A stretch of 64,000 bases of DNA from Marinifilum sp965230805 (GTDB lineage: Bacteria > Bacteroidota > Bacteroidia > Bacteroidales > Marinifilaceae): assembly GCF_965230805.1 (NCBI RefSeq), contig NZ_OZ246019.1, forward strand, positions 3,844,001-3,908,000, written 5' to 3'. Positions within the stretch are counted from its first letter, which is position 1; every line of letters begins with the position of its first letter. Below are positions 17,743-26,918 of the stretch, one piece after another. The position numbers and the translations under genes were made by a program. Below the pieces are notes generated by a model that was not told where the DNA came from, did no database searches, and saw only the letters and a program-made list of their open reading frames with translations.

Positions 17743-20541
17743 ATGAAGAAATTCTTGACCTTACTCGTTATGAGTACAATTTTGTTTTCTGGTTTAAGCC
17801 AGGCACAGAATACAACAACAATCCCTTTGAACCCTAAGGTAAAGCATGGTAAGCTTTCTAATGGTATGACTTATTACGTGATGCACAATGAAGAACCTAA
17901 AGACAGAGCAAGTCTTTACTTTGTGCAAAATGTTGGAGCAATTTTGGAAGAAGAACCTCAAAATGGTTTGGCTCACTTTCTGGAGCATATGGCTTTTAAT
18001 GGACTTGAGCATTTTCCGGGAAAAAGTATGTTTGAGTATCTTGAAAAGCATGGAATTAAGTTTGGTAGAGATATTAACGCCTACACTGCTCAGGATGAAA
18101 CAGTATATAATATCAGTAACATTCCAACCGAAAACGAAAATCTTTTGGATTCAGCTTTACTTGTTCTGCACGATTGGTCGGGTGGACTATTGTTAGAAGG
18201 AGAAGAAATTGAGGCGGAAAGAGGTGTAATTCATGAAGAATGGAGAACTCGTAGAAATTCTCGTTTCAGGATTAATGCTCAAACTACTCCGGTATTATTC
18301 AATCACTCACAATACGCTAAACGTGATGTAATTGGATCTCTTGATGTAATCGATAATTTTGAACACAAACAACTTCGTGATTACTACAAAAAATGGTATC
18401 ATCCGGACAACCAAGGAGTAGTAGTAGTAGGTGATTTTGATGTGGAAAAAATGGAGGCGAAAGTGAAGTCTCTTTTCTCACAGATTCCTATGCCTAAAAA
18501 CGTTCCTGAAAGAATATACTATCAGGTAGAAGACAGTAAACAGACTCAATATGTATTGGCGAAAGATAGAGAAGCACAATCTGTTTCTATTAACTGGATT
18601 TTCCGAAAGCCGGCTTTTATGAATCGTGACGAGAATTACATGAGAGAAGGTTTGGTGCAGGGAATGTTCAATACCATGTTTAACAACCGTTTGAAAGAGT
18701 TGATGCAAAAACCGGATTTTCCTGCTGTTGGAATGCAAGTTGGAAACTTTGACTTGTGTCGTACAAAAGCGGCTAACTACATTGGTATTTCTCCAAAAGA
18801 GAATAAGGAAATTGAAGCGTTTGAAGCTTTTATTAAAGAATTTGCTAGGGTTCAACGTTTTGGATTTACCGAGTCGGAATTGGAAAGGGTGAAAACTTCT
18901 TTCCTGAGAAGCTATGAATCATACATGCAAGGAAAGGATAAAATTTCAAATGAAGACTGGGCTAAAACATTCCAAGAACATTTTTTAAAAGCAAATCCTG
19001 CACCTTCGGTTGAATGGGAAGTTGAATTTGGACAGAAAACCATTCCATCCATTACTTTAATGGAAGTAAATTCAATGTTGAAAAATTATGGAAATATCAA
19101 CAACAGTGTTTTTGCATTAAGTGGTCCTGATAAAGCTGAAATTAATTATCCTACAAAAGAGGAGTTGTTTGCATCTATTAAAAAAGTGATGTCTTCGAAC
19201 ATTGAACCTTATGCTGATGAAATTGACGATTCTCCGATGATATCAGACAAATTAACTGATAAGACATTTATATCGGAATCAGTGGTTAAAGGTACCGAAG
19301 CGAAATTATATAAATTAGAAAATGGTGCAAGAGTAGTGGTACTTCCTACAGATTATAGCAAGGATGAAATTCTTTTCAGCTCATATAGCTTTGGAGGTAC
19401 TTCGGTACTTGAAAGAGAAGATTTAGAGTCTGGAGATCTTGCAACTATGTTGGCTCAAATATCTGGTGTTGGTGAATTCAACGCAATTCAGTTGAGAAAG
19501 AAATTAACAGGGAAAATTGCAGGTGTTAAACCAGCCTTAGGTACATATACTGAGGGATTTTCAGGATCGGCTTCACCAAAAGATTTTGAAACCATGCTTC
19601 AATTGCTCTATCAATATTTCGAAAATCCAAGGTTCGATCAAAGTGTATTCCAGGCTCAGATGGGAAGAATCAAAAATAGTCTTCAGCATGCAAAAGCAGA
19701 TAATGACAAAGCATTAAAGGATACTATTGGTCAAATGATGACAAACCACCATGAACGCTCATTAATGTTCAATGAAGAGTTTGTAAACAACATCGATTTC
19801 GAAAAGGCTAAAAAGATCTATTTGGATAGATTTAAAGATGCAAGCGATTTTACTTTCTTTTTTGTAGGTAATATCGATGAAGAAAAACACCTGCCTTTAA
19901 TACGCAAATACGTCGGCAGTATCTCTTCTGAGAACCGCAAGGAAAACTGGGTTGATAGAAAAGTTCGCATGGCAGATGGAAAAGCACAAAATATTTTCGA
20001 GAGAGAAATGGAAGTGCCAAAAACAACTGTATATCTTGCTATCGATAATGAAATGAAATACAATCTTGAAACCAGAATGTATGCTAGAGTACTTTCTGAC
20101 TTGTTATCGAAAAGATACATGGAAACGATACGTGAGCAGGAAGGTGGAACTTATGGAGTTCATGTAAATCCTTCTATCGGTAAGCGTCCATACGAACATG
20201 TAGGTTTGAAAATTCAATTCGATTGCGGACCTGATAATCAGGAGAAATTAAGAAAGTTGATTTATAAGGAAATTGATGCAATTGTTAATACTGTTCATGA
20301 AGCGGATCTGGAAGAGATTAAGAGCAATTACATAAAGAACAGAGCTGAGGCTGAAAAACAAAACTCTTTCTGGTTAAGCGTAATTCAGTCATCATTAATG
20401 AACAATGAACCAATTACAAATACTGAAGAGTATATTAAATTGGTAAAAAGTATCAATGCTAGGAGTGTAAAAGAGTTTGCTAAAAAATTATTTAAGAAAT
20501 ACGATTCTGTTGAGGTAGTAATGAATCCAAAGAATTCGTAA
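17743..20541 (+). CDS. M16 family (insulinase/pitrilysin-type) zinc peptidase
   Basis: 932 residues with a signal peptide (cleavage after SQAQ, near residue 22). The zinc-binding inverted motif is HFLEH (His78, Glu81, His82), with the downstream acidic segment 'EEIEAERGVIHEEWRTR' providing the third ligand. The size and the paired N- and C-terminal M16 halves fit pitrilysin-like two-domain enzymes; the second half lacks its own HxxEH, as usual. The enzyme should cleave peptides in the periplasm. It sits between dsbD and the cysteine desulfidase gene, and with the POT-like transporter and SusCD it suggests peptide use. Its own leader gap of over 300 bases and a terminator after it suggest a separate transcript. 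Confidence 0.92.
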   Translation: MKKFLTLLVMSTILFSGLSQAQNTTTIPLNPKVKHGKLSNGMTYYVMHNEEPKDRASLYFVQNVGAILEEEPQNGLAHFLEHMAFNGLEHFPGKSMFEYLEKHGIKFGRDINAYTAQDETVYNISNIPTENENLLDSALLVLHDWSGGLLLEGEEIEAERGVIHEEWRTRRNSRFRINAQTTPVLFNHSQYAKRDVIGSLDVIDNFEHKQLRDYYKKWYHPDNQGVVVVGDFDVEKMEAKVKSLFSQIPMPKNVPERIYYQVEDSKQTQYVLAKDREAQSVSINWIFRKPAFMNRDENYMREGLVQGMFNTMFNNRLKELMQKPDFPAVGMQVGNFDLCRTKAANYIGISPKENKEIEAFEAFIKEFARVQRFGFTESELERVKTSFLRSYESYMQGKDKISNEDWAKTFQEHFLKANPAPSVEWEVEFGQKTIPSITLMEVNSMLKNYGNINNSVFALSGPDKAEINYPTKEELFASIKKVMSSNIEPYADEIDDSPMISDKLTDKTFISESVVKGTEAKLYKLENGARVVVLPTDYSKDEILFSSYSFGGTSVLEREDLESGDLATMLAQISGVGEFNAIQLRKKLTGKIAGVKPALGTYTEGFSGSASPKDFETMLQLLYQYFENPRFDQSVFQAQMGRIKNSLQHAKADNDKALKDTIGQMMTNHHERSLMFNEEFVNNIDFEKAKKIYLDRFKDASDFTFFFVGNIDEEKHLPLIRKYVGSISSENRKENWVDRKVRMADGKAQNIFEREMEVPKTTVYLAIDNEMKYNLETRMYARVLSDLLSKRYMETIREQEGGTYGVHVNPSIGKRPYEHVGLKIQFDCGPDNQEKLRKLIYKEIDAIVNTVHEADLEEIKSNYIKNRAEAEKQNSFWLSVIQSSLMNNEPITNTEEYIKLVKSINARSVKEFAKKLFKKYDSVEVVMNPKNS

Positions 20542-20574
20542 GACAAAATCAATAGTCTGTTTTGGTTTAGTTTT

Positions 20575-20612
20575 GGATCGGTTGGAGGTAAGGGGCCAGC
20601 CGATCCGTTCTT
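20575..20612 (+). terminator. Terminator after the M16 peptidase gene
   Basis: An 11-bp stem with one G-U pair (20575-20585 with 20596-20606), 10-base loop, then TTCTTTC. It begins 34 bases after the stop codon. Confidence 0.7.
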
Positions 20613-20668
20613 TCATATATTAACAGTTAATTACCAAAAACAACAAACATTTAATTTTATCCAAACTA

Positions 20669-21949
20669 ATGAAGGAAGTATTCTTGCAAAAGCTGAAAGA
20701 GGAGTTTGTACCAGCTCTTGGATGTACAGAGCCAGTTGCTGTTGCCTATGCGGCGGCTAAAGCTTGTGAAGTTTTATCTCTACAGCCCGAACGTATTGAG
20801 TTCTTTGTAAGTGGGAACATTTTAAAGAATGGGATGGGAGTAGGAATCCCGGGATCGGGTATGGTTGGACTTACTATTGCTGGAGCTTTAGGAGCTTTGG
20901 GAGGCGATCCAACTGCGGGGCTTGAAGTATTGGATGGCATCAGTAATGATGTTATGGAATTGGCTAAAACTTTTGTGGACGAAGGAAAGGTTACCGTTGA
21001 TGTGAAGTACGAAGTACCTAAGTTATATATTGAATGTATCTGTTATAATGGTGAGAATAAAGGGCGAGTGGTTATTCAGGATCGTCACACTAATATTGTT
21101 GCTGTAGAAAGAAATGGAAAGATTATTTATAGTAATTCAAGTAATTCAGATAGTACAGGAGGGACTGATTTTTCTACGTGGAGTTTTGAAAGTATCTACA
21201 ATTTTATAAATACTGTAGATATATCCGAAATTAGATTTATAGAGAAAGGCATCAAACTTAACAAATCAATCGCAGAAGAGGGCTTAAAAGGAAATTATGG
21301 TCTACAGGTTGGAAAGTCGATGATGTTAAATATTAAAAAGGGTTTGTTATCCTCTGATTTAATGAATCGATCTATCATGTTAACAGCTGCAGCTTCTGAT
21401 GCGCGTATGGCTGGTAGTACCATGCCTGTGATGTCGAATTGTGGCAGCGGAAACCAGGGAATTAGTGTTACCCTGCCTGTGGTTGTTACTGCTGAGGAAT
21501 TGCAAGTTGATCAAGAAAAGTTGTTAAGAGGTCTGGCTTTGGCATTACTTACTACAATTTATATGAAATCATTTGTTGGGCAATTGTCAGCATTATGTGG
21601 TGTATTGCTTTCTACAGCCGGGGCTGGATGTGGAATTACATACATTATGGGTGGAGATTTTAAACAACTTGGAATGACCTTGCAAAACATGACTGGTAGT
21701 GTAACAGGTATGATTTGCGATGGAGCAAAATATGGCTGTTCACATAAGATCTCGGCAAGTGTCAGTGCGGCCATTCAATCATCGCTATTGGCAATGAATC
21801 ACAATGTGCTAAATGGAATGAATGGTATTATTGATGATGATGTTGAAGCAACTATAAGAAATATAGGACGCTTGGCCAATGAAGGTATGGAAGTTACCGA
21901 CGAGGTAATTTTAAAAACCATGTTGGAGAAAATGAAAAAGTTATCGTAA
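20669..21949 (+). CDS. L-cysteine desulfidase / L-serine dehydratase-like protein (UPF0597, CdsB/YhaM family)
   Basis: 426 residues matching the UPF0597 family. Near the start is 'FVPALGCTEPVAVAYAAAKA' (Cys19); near the middle 'SNCGSGNQGISVTLPV'; and later 'STAGAGCGITY' and 'ICDGAKYGCSHKI'. These conserved cysteines hold a [4Fe-4S] cluster in the characterised cysteine desulfidases, which split cysteine to sulfide, ammonia and pyruvate. Some members are annotated as serine ammonia-lyases. It is followed 21 bases later by trxB, so the two are probably co-transcribed. A cysteine-degrading enzyme near a cysteine-synthase-family gene suggests control of cysteine and sulfide levels. The family call is firm; the exact substrate is inferred. 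Confidence 0.88.
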   Translation: MKEVFLQKLKEEFVPALGCTEPVAVAYAAAKACEVLSLQPERIEFFVSGNILKNGMGVGIPGSGMVGLTIAGALGALGGDPTAGLEVLDGISNDVMELAKTFVDEGKVTVDVKYEVPKLYIECICYNGENKGRVVIQDRHTNIVAVERNGKIIYSNSSNSDSTGGTDFSTWSFESIYNFINTVDISEIRFIEKGIKLNKSIAEEGLKGNYGLQVGKSMMLNIKKGLLSSDLMNRSIMLTAAASDARMAGSTMPVMSNCGSGNQGISVTLPVVVTAEELQVDQEKLLRGLALALLTTIYMKSFVGQLSALCGVLLSTAGAGCGITYIMGGDFKQLGMTLQNMTGSVTGMICDGAKYGCSHKISASVSAAIQSSLLAMNHNVLNGMNGIIDDDVEATIRNIGRLANEGMEVTDEVILKTMLEKMKKLS

Positions 21950-21970
21950 GCGTAAGAAATATTTAAAAAG

Positions 21971-22927
21971 ATGGATGTGAACGAGAATGCTATAGAGAGA
22001 GTTAAGTGTTTGATAATTGGATCTGGACCAGCTGGTTATACGGCAGGGATTTATGCTTCAAGAGCAAACCTAAGACCTGTGGTTTATGAAGGACTTCAAC
22101 CTGGTGGGCAGTTAACTACAACAACTGAGATTGATAATTTTCCAGGATACCCTGAAGGAATTAGTGGTCCGGTAATGATGGGTGAGTTGAAGAAACAAGC
22201 TGAAAGGTTTGGGTGCGATTGCCGCTGGGGAATTGTTACTGATGTTGATTTTGAGCAAAGGCCTTTTAAAGTTACGGTTGATGGAAAAACAGAAGTTGAA
22301 GCAGAATCGGTTATTATTGCAACTGGTGCAACTGCGAAATATTTAGGATTGGAAAGTGAAGAGAAATTTAAAGGCTCCGGAGTATCGGCATGTGCAACTT
22401 GCGATGGGTTTTTCTATCGTGGAAAAGATGTTGCAGTAGTTGGAGGTGGTGACACTGCTTGTGAAGAAGCTTCTTACTTGGCAGGACTTTGCAATAAGGT
22501 TTACTTGGTGGTTCGTAAAGATCATTTGCGTGCTTCGAAAGCAATGCAGGATAGAGTTTTCAAAACAGAGAACATTGAGATATTATTTGAGCACAATACC
22601 AAAGAATTAACAGGAAACATGGGAGTTGAAGGCTGTACTTTAATTAAAAAAGCTGGAACTCCGGAAGAGGAAGAAGTAAAAATTGCTATTGATGGATTTT
22701 TCCTGGCAATTGGACATCATCCAAATTCAGATGTTTTCTCAAAATATATAAAAACCGACGATCAAGGTTATATTTTAACAGAGGAAGGAACACCTAAAAC
22801 GAATGTACAAGGAATATACGCTTGTGGTGATGTTCAAGATCCGGTTTATCGTCAGGCAATAACATCTGCTGCTTCGGGTTGTCAAGCAGCAATGGAAGCG
22901 GAAAGATATTTGGCAGAATTAAACTAA
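21971..22927 (+). CDS. trxB: Thioredoxin reductase
   Basis: 318 residues, the usual length for low-molecular-weight thioredoxin reductase. The FAD-binding motif GSGPAGYTAGIYASRA is near residue 17, and the redox-active site CATC (Cys141, Cys144) is followed by DG, as in TrxB. The NADPH-binding GGGDTACEEA segment follows, and the final FAD motif 'GIYACGDVQDPVYRQAITSAASG' is near the end. The enzyme passes electrons from NADPH to cytoplasmic thioredoxin, which in turn feeds DsbD encoded 5 kb upstream. It follows the desulfidase gene with a 21-base gap and ends before a clear terminator. Confidence 0.96.
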   Translation: MDVNENAIERVKCLIIGSGPAGYTAGIYASRANLRPVVYEGLQPGGQLTTTTEIDNFPGYPEGISGPVMMGELKKQAERFGCDCRWGIVTDVDFEQRPFKVTVDGKTEVEAESVIIATGATAKYLGLESEEKFKGSGVSACATCDGFFYRGKDVAVVGGGDTACEEASYLAGLCNKVYLVVRKDHLRASKAMQDRVFKTENIEILFEHNTKELTGNMGVEGCTLIKKAGTPEEEEVKIAIDGFFLAIGHHPNSDVFSKYIKTDDQGYILTEEGTPKTNVQGIYACGDVQDPVYRQAITSAASGCQAAMEAERYLAELN

Positions 22928-23004
22928 GGAATTGTCTTTTTTTTCGTAAATCACTAAAAGATTTACAACTTCCATTATATTTAAGTGTAAGTTTCAGCAA
23001 AGTT

Positions 23005-23059
23005 GGCAACTCTACAAATTAATTACACATGTTTTACTGTAGAGTTGCCTCTTTTTTTA
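23005..23059 (+). terminator. Rho-independent terminator after trxB
   Basis: A 12-bp perfect stem (23005-23016 with 23038-23049), 21-base loop, followed by TCTTTTTTT. Confidence 0.85.
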
Positions 23060-23127
23060 ATGTGAAAAAGATAAAAAGATCCTAATAGTAGGAGTATGTT
23101 TAACAACAAAATATAAATACTAACAAA

Positions 23128-24243
23128 ATGATTTCAAATCCCCTAAACAACAGATTAATGGGTATTTCCAGCTTAATTGGAAATACACCTTTACTTGCCA
23201 TAGAATTTACTTACAAAGGAAGTAAGCGAACCATTTATGCTAAAGCAGAATACTTGAATATGACAGGTAGTATAAAAGACCGAATGGCTTTTCATATTTT
23301 GCAGAAAGCATATAGCAGTGGGGCATTAAAAGAAGGTGATCGTATTATTGAGGCAACTAGTGGTAACACTGGAATTGCATTCTCGGGAATAGGTAGGGCA
23401 ATGGGACACCCGGTAACCATTTATATGCCAGATTGGATGAGTCAGGAAAGAATCAACCTTATTCAGAGCTATGGTGCCAAAATTCAACTGGTTAGTAAAG
23501 ATGAAGGTGGTTTCTTGGGTAGTATCGAAATGGCAAATAGACTAGCCGAAGAAGATGAAAAAACCTTTTTGCCGCGTCAATTTTCAAATTGGGACAATTG
23601 TGAAGCACATTATAAGACAACCGCTCAAGAACTGTGGTGGCAATTAAAGTATAGAAATTTGGTTCCGGATGCATTTGTTGCTGGAGTTGGTACGGGAGGA
23701 ACTGTGATGGGCGTTGGTAAATTTTTGAAAGAGCAAGATCAGACCATTAAAGTACATCCGTTAGAGCCTTCAAACTCACCGACTATGTCAACGGGTTATA
23801 AGGTTGGGAAGCATAGAATTCAAGGAATTTCGGATGAGTTTATTCCATCTATTGTTGAATTGGATAAGTTAGATGAGATTGTTAGTGTTGACGATGGAGA
23901 TGCTATTTTAATGGCTCAGAAGCTATCATCTGTATTGGGTCTCGGTATTGGTATTTCATCGGGAGCCAACTTCTTAGGAGCTCTTAAATTACAGGAAGAA
24001 TTAGGTTCGGATGCGGTAGTTGTTACAATATTTGCTGATGATAACAAGAAATATTTAAGTACCGATTTAATGCGAGAAGAGCCGGTTAAGGAAGGTTTTA
24101 TGGCTCCGGGAGTTTTACTTCATAGGTTTCGTGCATTTAAGCGTGTTTGCCATACTTGTTGCGATCCTACCGATTGCGTGGAAGGAAATTATAGTGATGC
24201 TTACGATATGGTTAAATTACCATATTGTCCAAGACGAAATTAG
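23128..24243 (+). CDS. PLP-dependent cysteine synthase family protein
   Basis: 371 residues of the fold-type II PLP family. The PLP lysine is in GSIKDRMAF (Lys50), the substrate loop is 'EATSGNTGIAFSG', and the phosphate-binding GTGGT follows near residue 190. The usual O-acetylserine sulfhydrylase (CysK/CysM) is ~300-320 residues; this one has a C-terminal extension of ~50 residues ending in a cysteine-rich segment (HTCCDPTDC ... YCP). The extension could bind metal or regulate the enzyme. The likely reaction makes cysteine from an activated serine and sulfide, but cystathionine-beta-synthase-like activity is also possible. The gene stands alone between two terminators. Confidence 0.88.
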   Translation: MISNPLNNRLMGISSLIGNTPLLAIEFTYKGSKRTIYAKAEYLNMTGSIKDRMAFHILQKAYSSGALKEGDRIIEATSGNTGIAFSGIGRAMGHPVTIYMPDWMSQERINLIQSYGAKIQLVSKDEGGFLGSIEMANRLAEEDEKTFLPRQFSNWDNCEAHYKTTAQELWWQLKYRNLVPDAFVAGVGTGGTVMGVGKFLKEQDQTIKVHPLEPSNSPTMSTGYKVGKHRIQGISDEFIPSIVELDKLDEIVSVDDGDAILMAQKLSSVLGLGIGISSGANFLGALKLQEELGSDAVVVTIFADDNKKYLSTDLMREEPVKEGFMAPGVLLHRFRAFKRVCHTCCDPTDCVEGNYSDAYDMVKLPYCPRRN

Positions 24244-24262
24244 TATATCTAAAAATAGTTCT

Positions 24263-24290
24263 AACCTCTGTCCAATTAGGCAGAGGTTTT
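24263..24290. terminator. Bidirectional terminator between convergent genes
   Basis: AACCTCTG (24263-24270) pairs with CAGAGGTT (24281-24288), with a T-run to the right and A's to the left. It lies between the convergent stops of the cysteine-synthase-like gene and the FUSC gene. Confidence 0.75.
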
Positions 24291-26434
24291 TATTTCTCCT
24301 CAATTTGAGAAGCTTTTTGAGCCAGCTGCTTGGTGACTTCGGCAATATTGTACAGTAAAACCAATTTTTGTCGTTGAATTCCCCTCTCTGTAAGTTCTAG
24401 TTTATTGCCCAATTTTTCAAGGATCAGATTCAATTCGCTGTAAGAATATTGAAGGTTGTTTTTTCTTAAAGAATCAGCAACCATCCGAAGCACTTCCTCA
24501 ACCTCTTTGTACATATGTCTTACCTCATCGTTCATGTAGCCTTTTACATTTCGATGAGATCCTAAAGCCGATAAATACGAGAGTAATGCATGATTTAAAT
24601 AGGTTATCGAAAATGCTCTTTTTTGTAATTTTTGATGTTTTTTAGGCTCTAATTTCATTCCGCGCCAAGCTAAAGCCAACGAGTTATCAGCCTGATGTGC
24701 TTGATATCTGGAAATCCGATAAGGCAAATCATCTTTACTAGGGGAATCGTATTCCAATAAAATCCTGTTAAAGTACACTTTGTTCTTTTCTATAGCCGTT
24801 GCCAATAGGGTAGGAAGCTGTTTGTATTGCCAATCGGGCCACATAAATCGAACCACCAAAATTGCCAATAGGGCTCCAATAATTGTATCTATTATTCTCG
24901 GAATCATTACTGCAACTCCCTTATCAGCAATTAAATTAAAAGCTGCAATTACAAATATTGTCACAAAAATCACAGAAATGGCATAATTCTGTTTTAGCCA
25001 TGCAAAAAAGAAGTAAGCAGCGATTATAAGTAAAACCACCTGTCCGCCTATGGTAGGAAGGATTTGAACAACTGAAACGCCAACAATAACACCGGTAATA
25101 GTTCCCAAAATTCTCTGAAATATTTTTAATCTGGTTTCACTATAGCTGGGTTGACATACAAATAAACTTGTAAGTAATATCCAATACCTTTTTTCAATAT
25201 CAAAAACTTGCATAAAAAAATATCCAATTAGGAAACAGGTTGATAATCGGATCGCATATTTAAACCTGGGATGTTTCCAATTGAGTAGATTTGTAAAGCG
25301 TTTCCGCAAGCTACTCGAATCCCTGTCAACTCTTGGCAGATAGCCAGCATCAACATTAAAATTCATATTCTGTAATGAGATATGCGATTGGTTTAAGTTC
25401 TGTAATAGTAAACCAAGATCGTTCTTGTTGGTAGTTTGTTTGATATCATTCAAGTGCGTTTTTATTGCATTAATGGTCCATTTTATGGAAATTGGATGAT
25501 GGTATTCCGTTCCCATTAGCAAACTCTTTGATACCTCGTGAGTGGCAAGAGATAGCTGAAGCAGTAACTGACCTAAGCCTTCTAAAATTTCTCTATTGTC
25601 TGAATCAGCACTTAATAAATCGTAGCGATCATGACTTGAGGCTGCTCGTTCATGAAGACTTTGTAAAAGAATAAATTTATATAGATATGGGCGAAGTTGA
25701 TTGATATCGTCAACAGCATCAGTGTAACTGTTTAATACATTTTTGCAACGCCCCAAAGATCCAATCATTTGTACATTTAAAGAAGCCAGCCTTTGCCTTG
25801 TTTTCTTTTGAATGGATTCTTGACTTGGAAACAGTTTTGATTTCTCTTTCATGTATAAAGAAAGGTTTTCAAATCCATCGGCCAGTTGTTCTTCCAATAA
25901 TCTTGCAGGATGCAGATAGAGCAATGTCAGCGATAGTAAACCATAGCAAAGAGCACCTGTAGGCAATAAAATAACTTGAGTATACCAATTGAGGGGTATT
26001 TCGGCTCCTAGCATGGTATATATAGCTACAAGTAAGGCGCCAAATGTTATTCCTCGATAGCGCTCACCCAGGCCGCCGATTAGAATAAAAGTGATGGTTG
26101 AACCTGCTAATCCTATTCCAAATAAAATGGGGTAGGGAAGCAATAATTCTACAGAAGCACTTGAGATGATAAAGCTAAGAATGGAAAGCAGCAGTGCTTT
26201 TACTCTTCCCTTGGGGTGATCATCTGTTTCCGATAATGCGCCAGCCAATGCTCCTAATGCAAGTGTAACTCCAACGAAAGGCAGGTTAAAAATTACAAAT
26301 GGAATTAATAAAGCACCCATTGTAAAGGCTGATTTTAGAGCCAAAAGACGATTAGGATATCGCCAAATATTTCGAACCCATAATTCATACCACTGTTGTC
26401 CTCGAAATTGTGTAACTCTTAGTTTGTTCTGCAT
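24290..26434 (-). CDS. FUSC/YccS-family inner membrane protein
   Basis: The open frame extends to 26500, but I start at 26434 because the frame upstream of this Met reads into a non-homologous hydrophobic stretch, and TATCTTTA lies just upstream as a possible -7 box. The product is 714 residues. It has two blocks of about five membrane spans (residues ~30-175 and ~400-510) separated by a cytoplasmic helical region, and a helical C-terminal tail. This is the layout of the YccS/YhfK and fusaric-acid-resistance (FUSC) families, which resemble aromatic-acid exporters such as AaeB. Function is not established for most members. It is the last chromosomal gene before the island's left attachment site. 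Confidence 0.85.
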   Translation of the reverse strand: MQNKLRVTQFRGQQWYELWVRNIWRYPNRLLALKSAFTMGALLIPFVIFNLPFVGVTLALGALAGALSETDDHPKGRVKALLLSILSFIISSASVELLLPYPILFGIGLAGSTITFILIGGLGERYRGITFGALLVAIYTMLGAEIPLNWYTQVILLPTGALCYGLLSLTLLYLHPARLLEEQLADGFENLSLYMKEKSKLFPSQESIQKKTRQRLASLNVQMIGSLGRCKNVLNSYTDAVDDINQLRPYLYKFILLQSLHERAASSHDRYDLLSADSDNREILEGLGQLLLQLSLATHEVSKSLLMGTEYHHPISIKWTINAIKTHLNDIKQTTNKNDLGLLLQNLNQSHISLQNMNFNVDAGYLPRVDRDSSSLRKRFTNLLNWKHPRFKYAIRLSTCFLIGYFFMQVFDIEKRYWILLTSLFVCQPSYSETRLKIFQRILGTITGVIVGVSVVQILPTIGGQVVLLIIAAYFFFAWLKQNYAISVIFVTIFVIAAFNLIADKGVAVMIPRIIDTIIGALLAILVVRFMWPDWQYKQLPTLLATAIEKNKVYFNRILLEYDSPSKDDLPYRISRYQAHQADNSLALAWRGMKLEPKKHQKLQKRAFSITYLNHALLSYLSALGSHRNVKGYMNDEVRHMYKEVEEVLRMVADSLRKNNLQYSYSELNLILEKLGNKLELTERGIQRQKLVLLYNIAEVTKQLAQKASQIEEK

Positions 26435-26642
26435 ACCAGAATTTTTTAGATTAAAGATAGCAGAAAACGAAAAAAGCGCAAGAAGCATAAAGAGGAACAA
26501 TAAAGCATTAAAAAAGCAAATCGGGATAAGTTGCTCAGTCTATGAAGCCATTCATTGAGCTAATGATTGTTCATCCCAAAACAATAAACTTAACTGATAA
26601 AAAAGAGAAAGGGTTCTTTCTTGTTGTCCCATTTGACATAAC

Positions 26643-26672
26643 AAAACCCTCCAAATATCAGAGGGTTTTGTT
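26643..26672 (-). terminator. Hairpin terminator next to the left attachment copy
   Basis: AAAACCCTC (26643-26651) pairs with GAGGGTTTT (26661-26669), 9-base loop. On the minus strand it comes directly after the tRNA 3' fragment at 26680-26741 and ends in a run of T's. It looks like the original terminator of the tRNA-Ser gene, separated from it when the island inserted. Confidence 0.7.
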
Positions 26673-26679
26673 TGTTTAC

Positions 26680-26741
26680 TGCGGAAAGGAAGGGATTCGA
26701 ACCCCCGAAACGCTTTTGGCGTTTACTCGCTTTCCAGGCGA
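26680..26741 (-). repeat. Left attachment copy: 62-bp 3' fragment of tRNA-Ser
   Basis: Identical over 62 bases to 57131-57192 within the intact tRNA-Ser gene. It covers the anticodon-loop-to-3' half of the tRNA on the minus strand. The 5' half is absent here, so it cannot be a working tRNA. Perfect repeats of a tRNA 3' end on both sides of an integrase-bearing segment are typical of site-specific integration. Confidence 0.93.
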
Positions 26742-26878
26742 TATTCCCTAAATTTTTAGTTTTATTGAAAAATATAGATAAATTTCATAAGTATCATAAA
26801 ATCAACCATAAGCATACTTTATTTTGCTTTTGTTTTCTTGTTTAAATAAGTAATAAATAGTATCTTGTTTAAAGAAAA

Positions 26879-26899
26879 GTTTAAACCATGTTTAAACCA
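26879..26899. repeat. 21-bp subterminal repeat, left copy
   Basis: GTTTAAACCATGTTTAAACC plus A, identical and in the same orientation to 57055-57075 at the other end of the island. It contains two TTTAAACC half-repeats. It lies just before the integrase start, so it may bind the integrase, an excisionase or a repressor. Confidence 0.75.
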
Positions 26900-26918
26900 G
26901 CTCGAAACAAACAAGATT

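Noticed and set aside
26680..26741. Second functional tRNA-Ser
   Set aside because: Only the 3' part is present; the acceptor 5' strand and D-arm are absent, so it is an attachment-site remnant.
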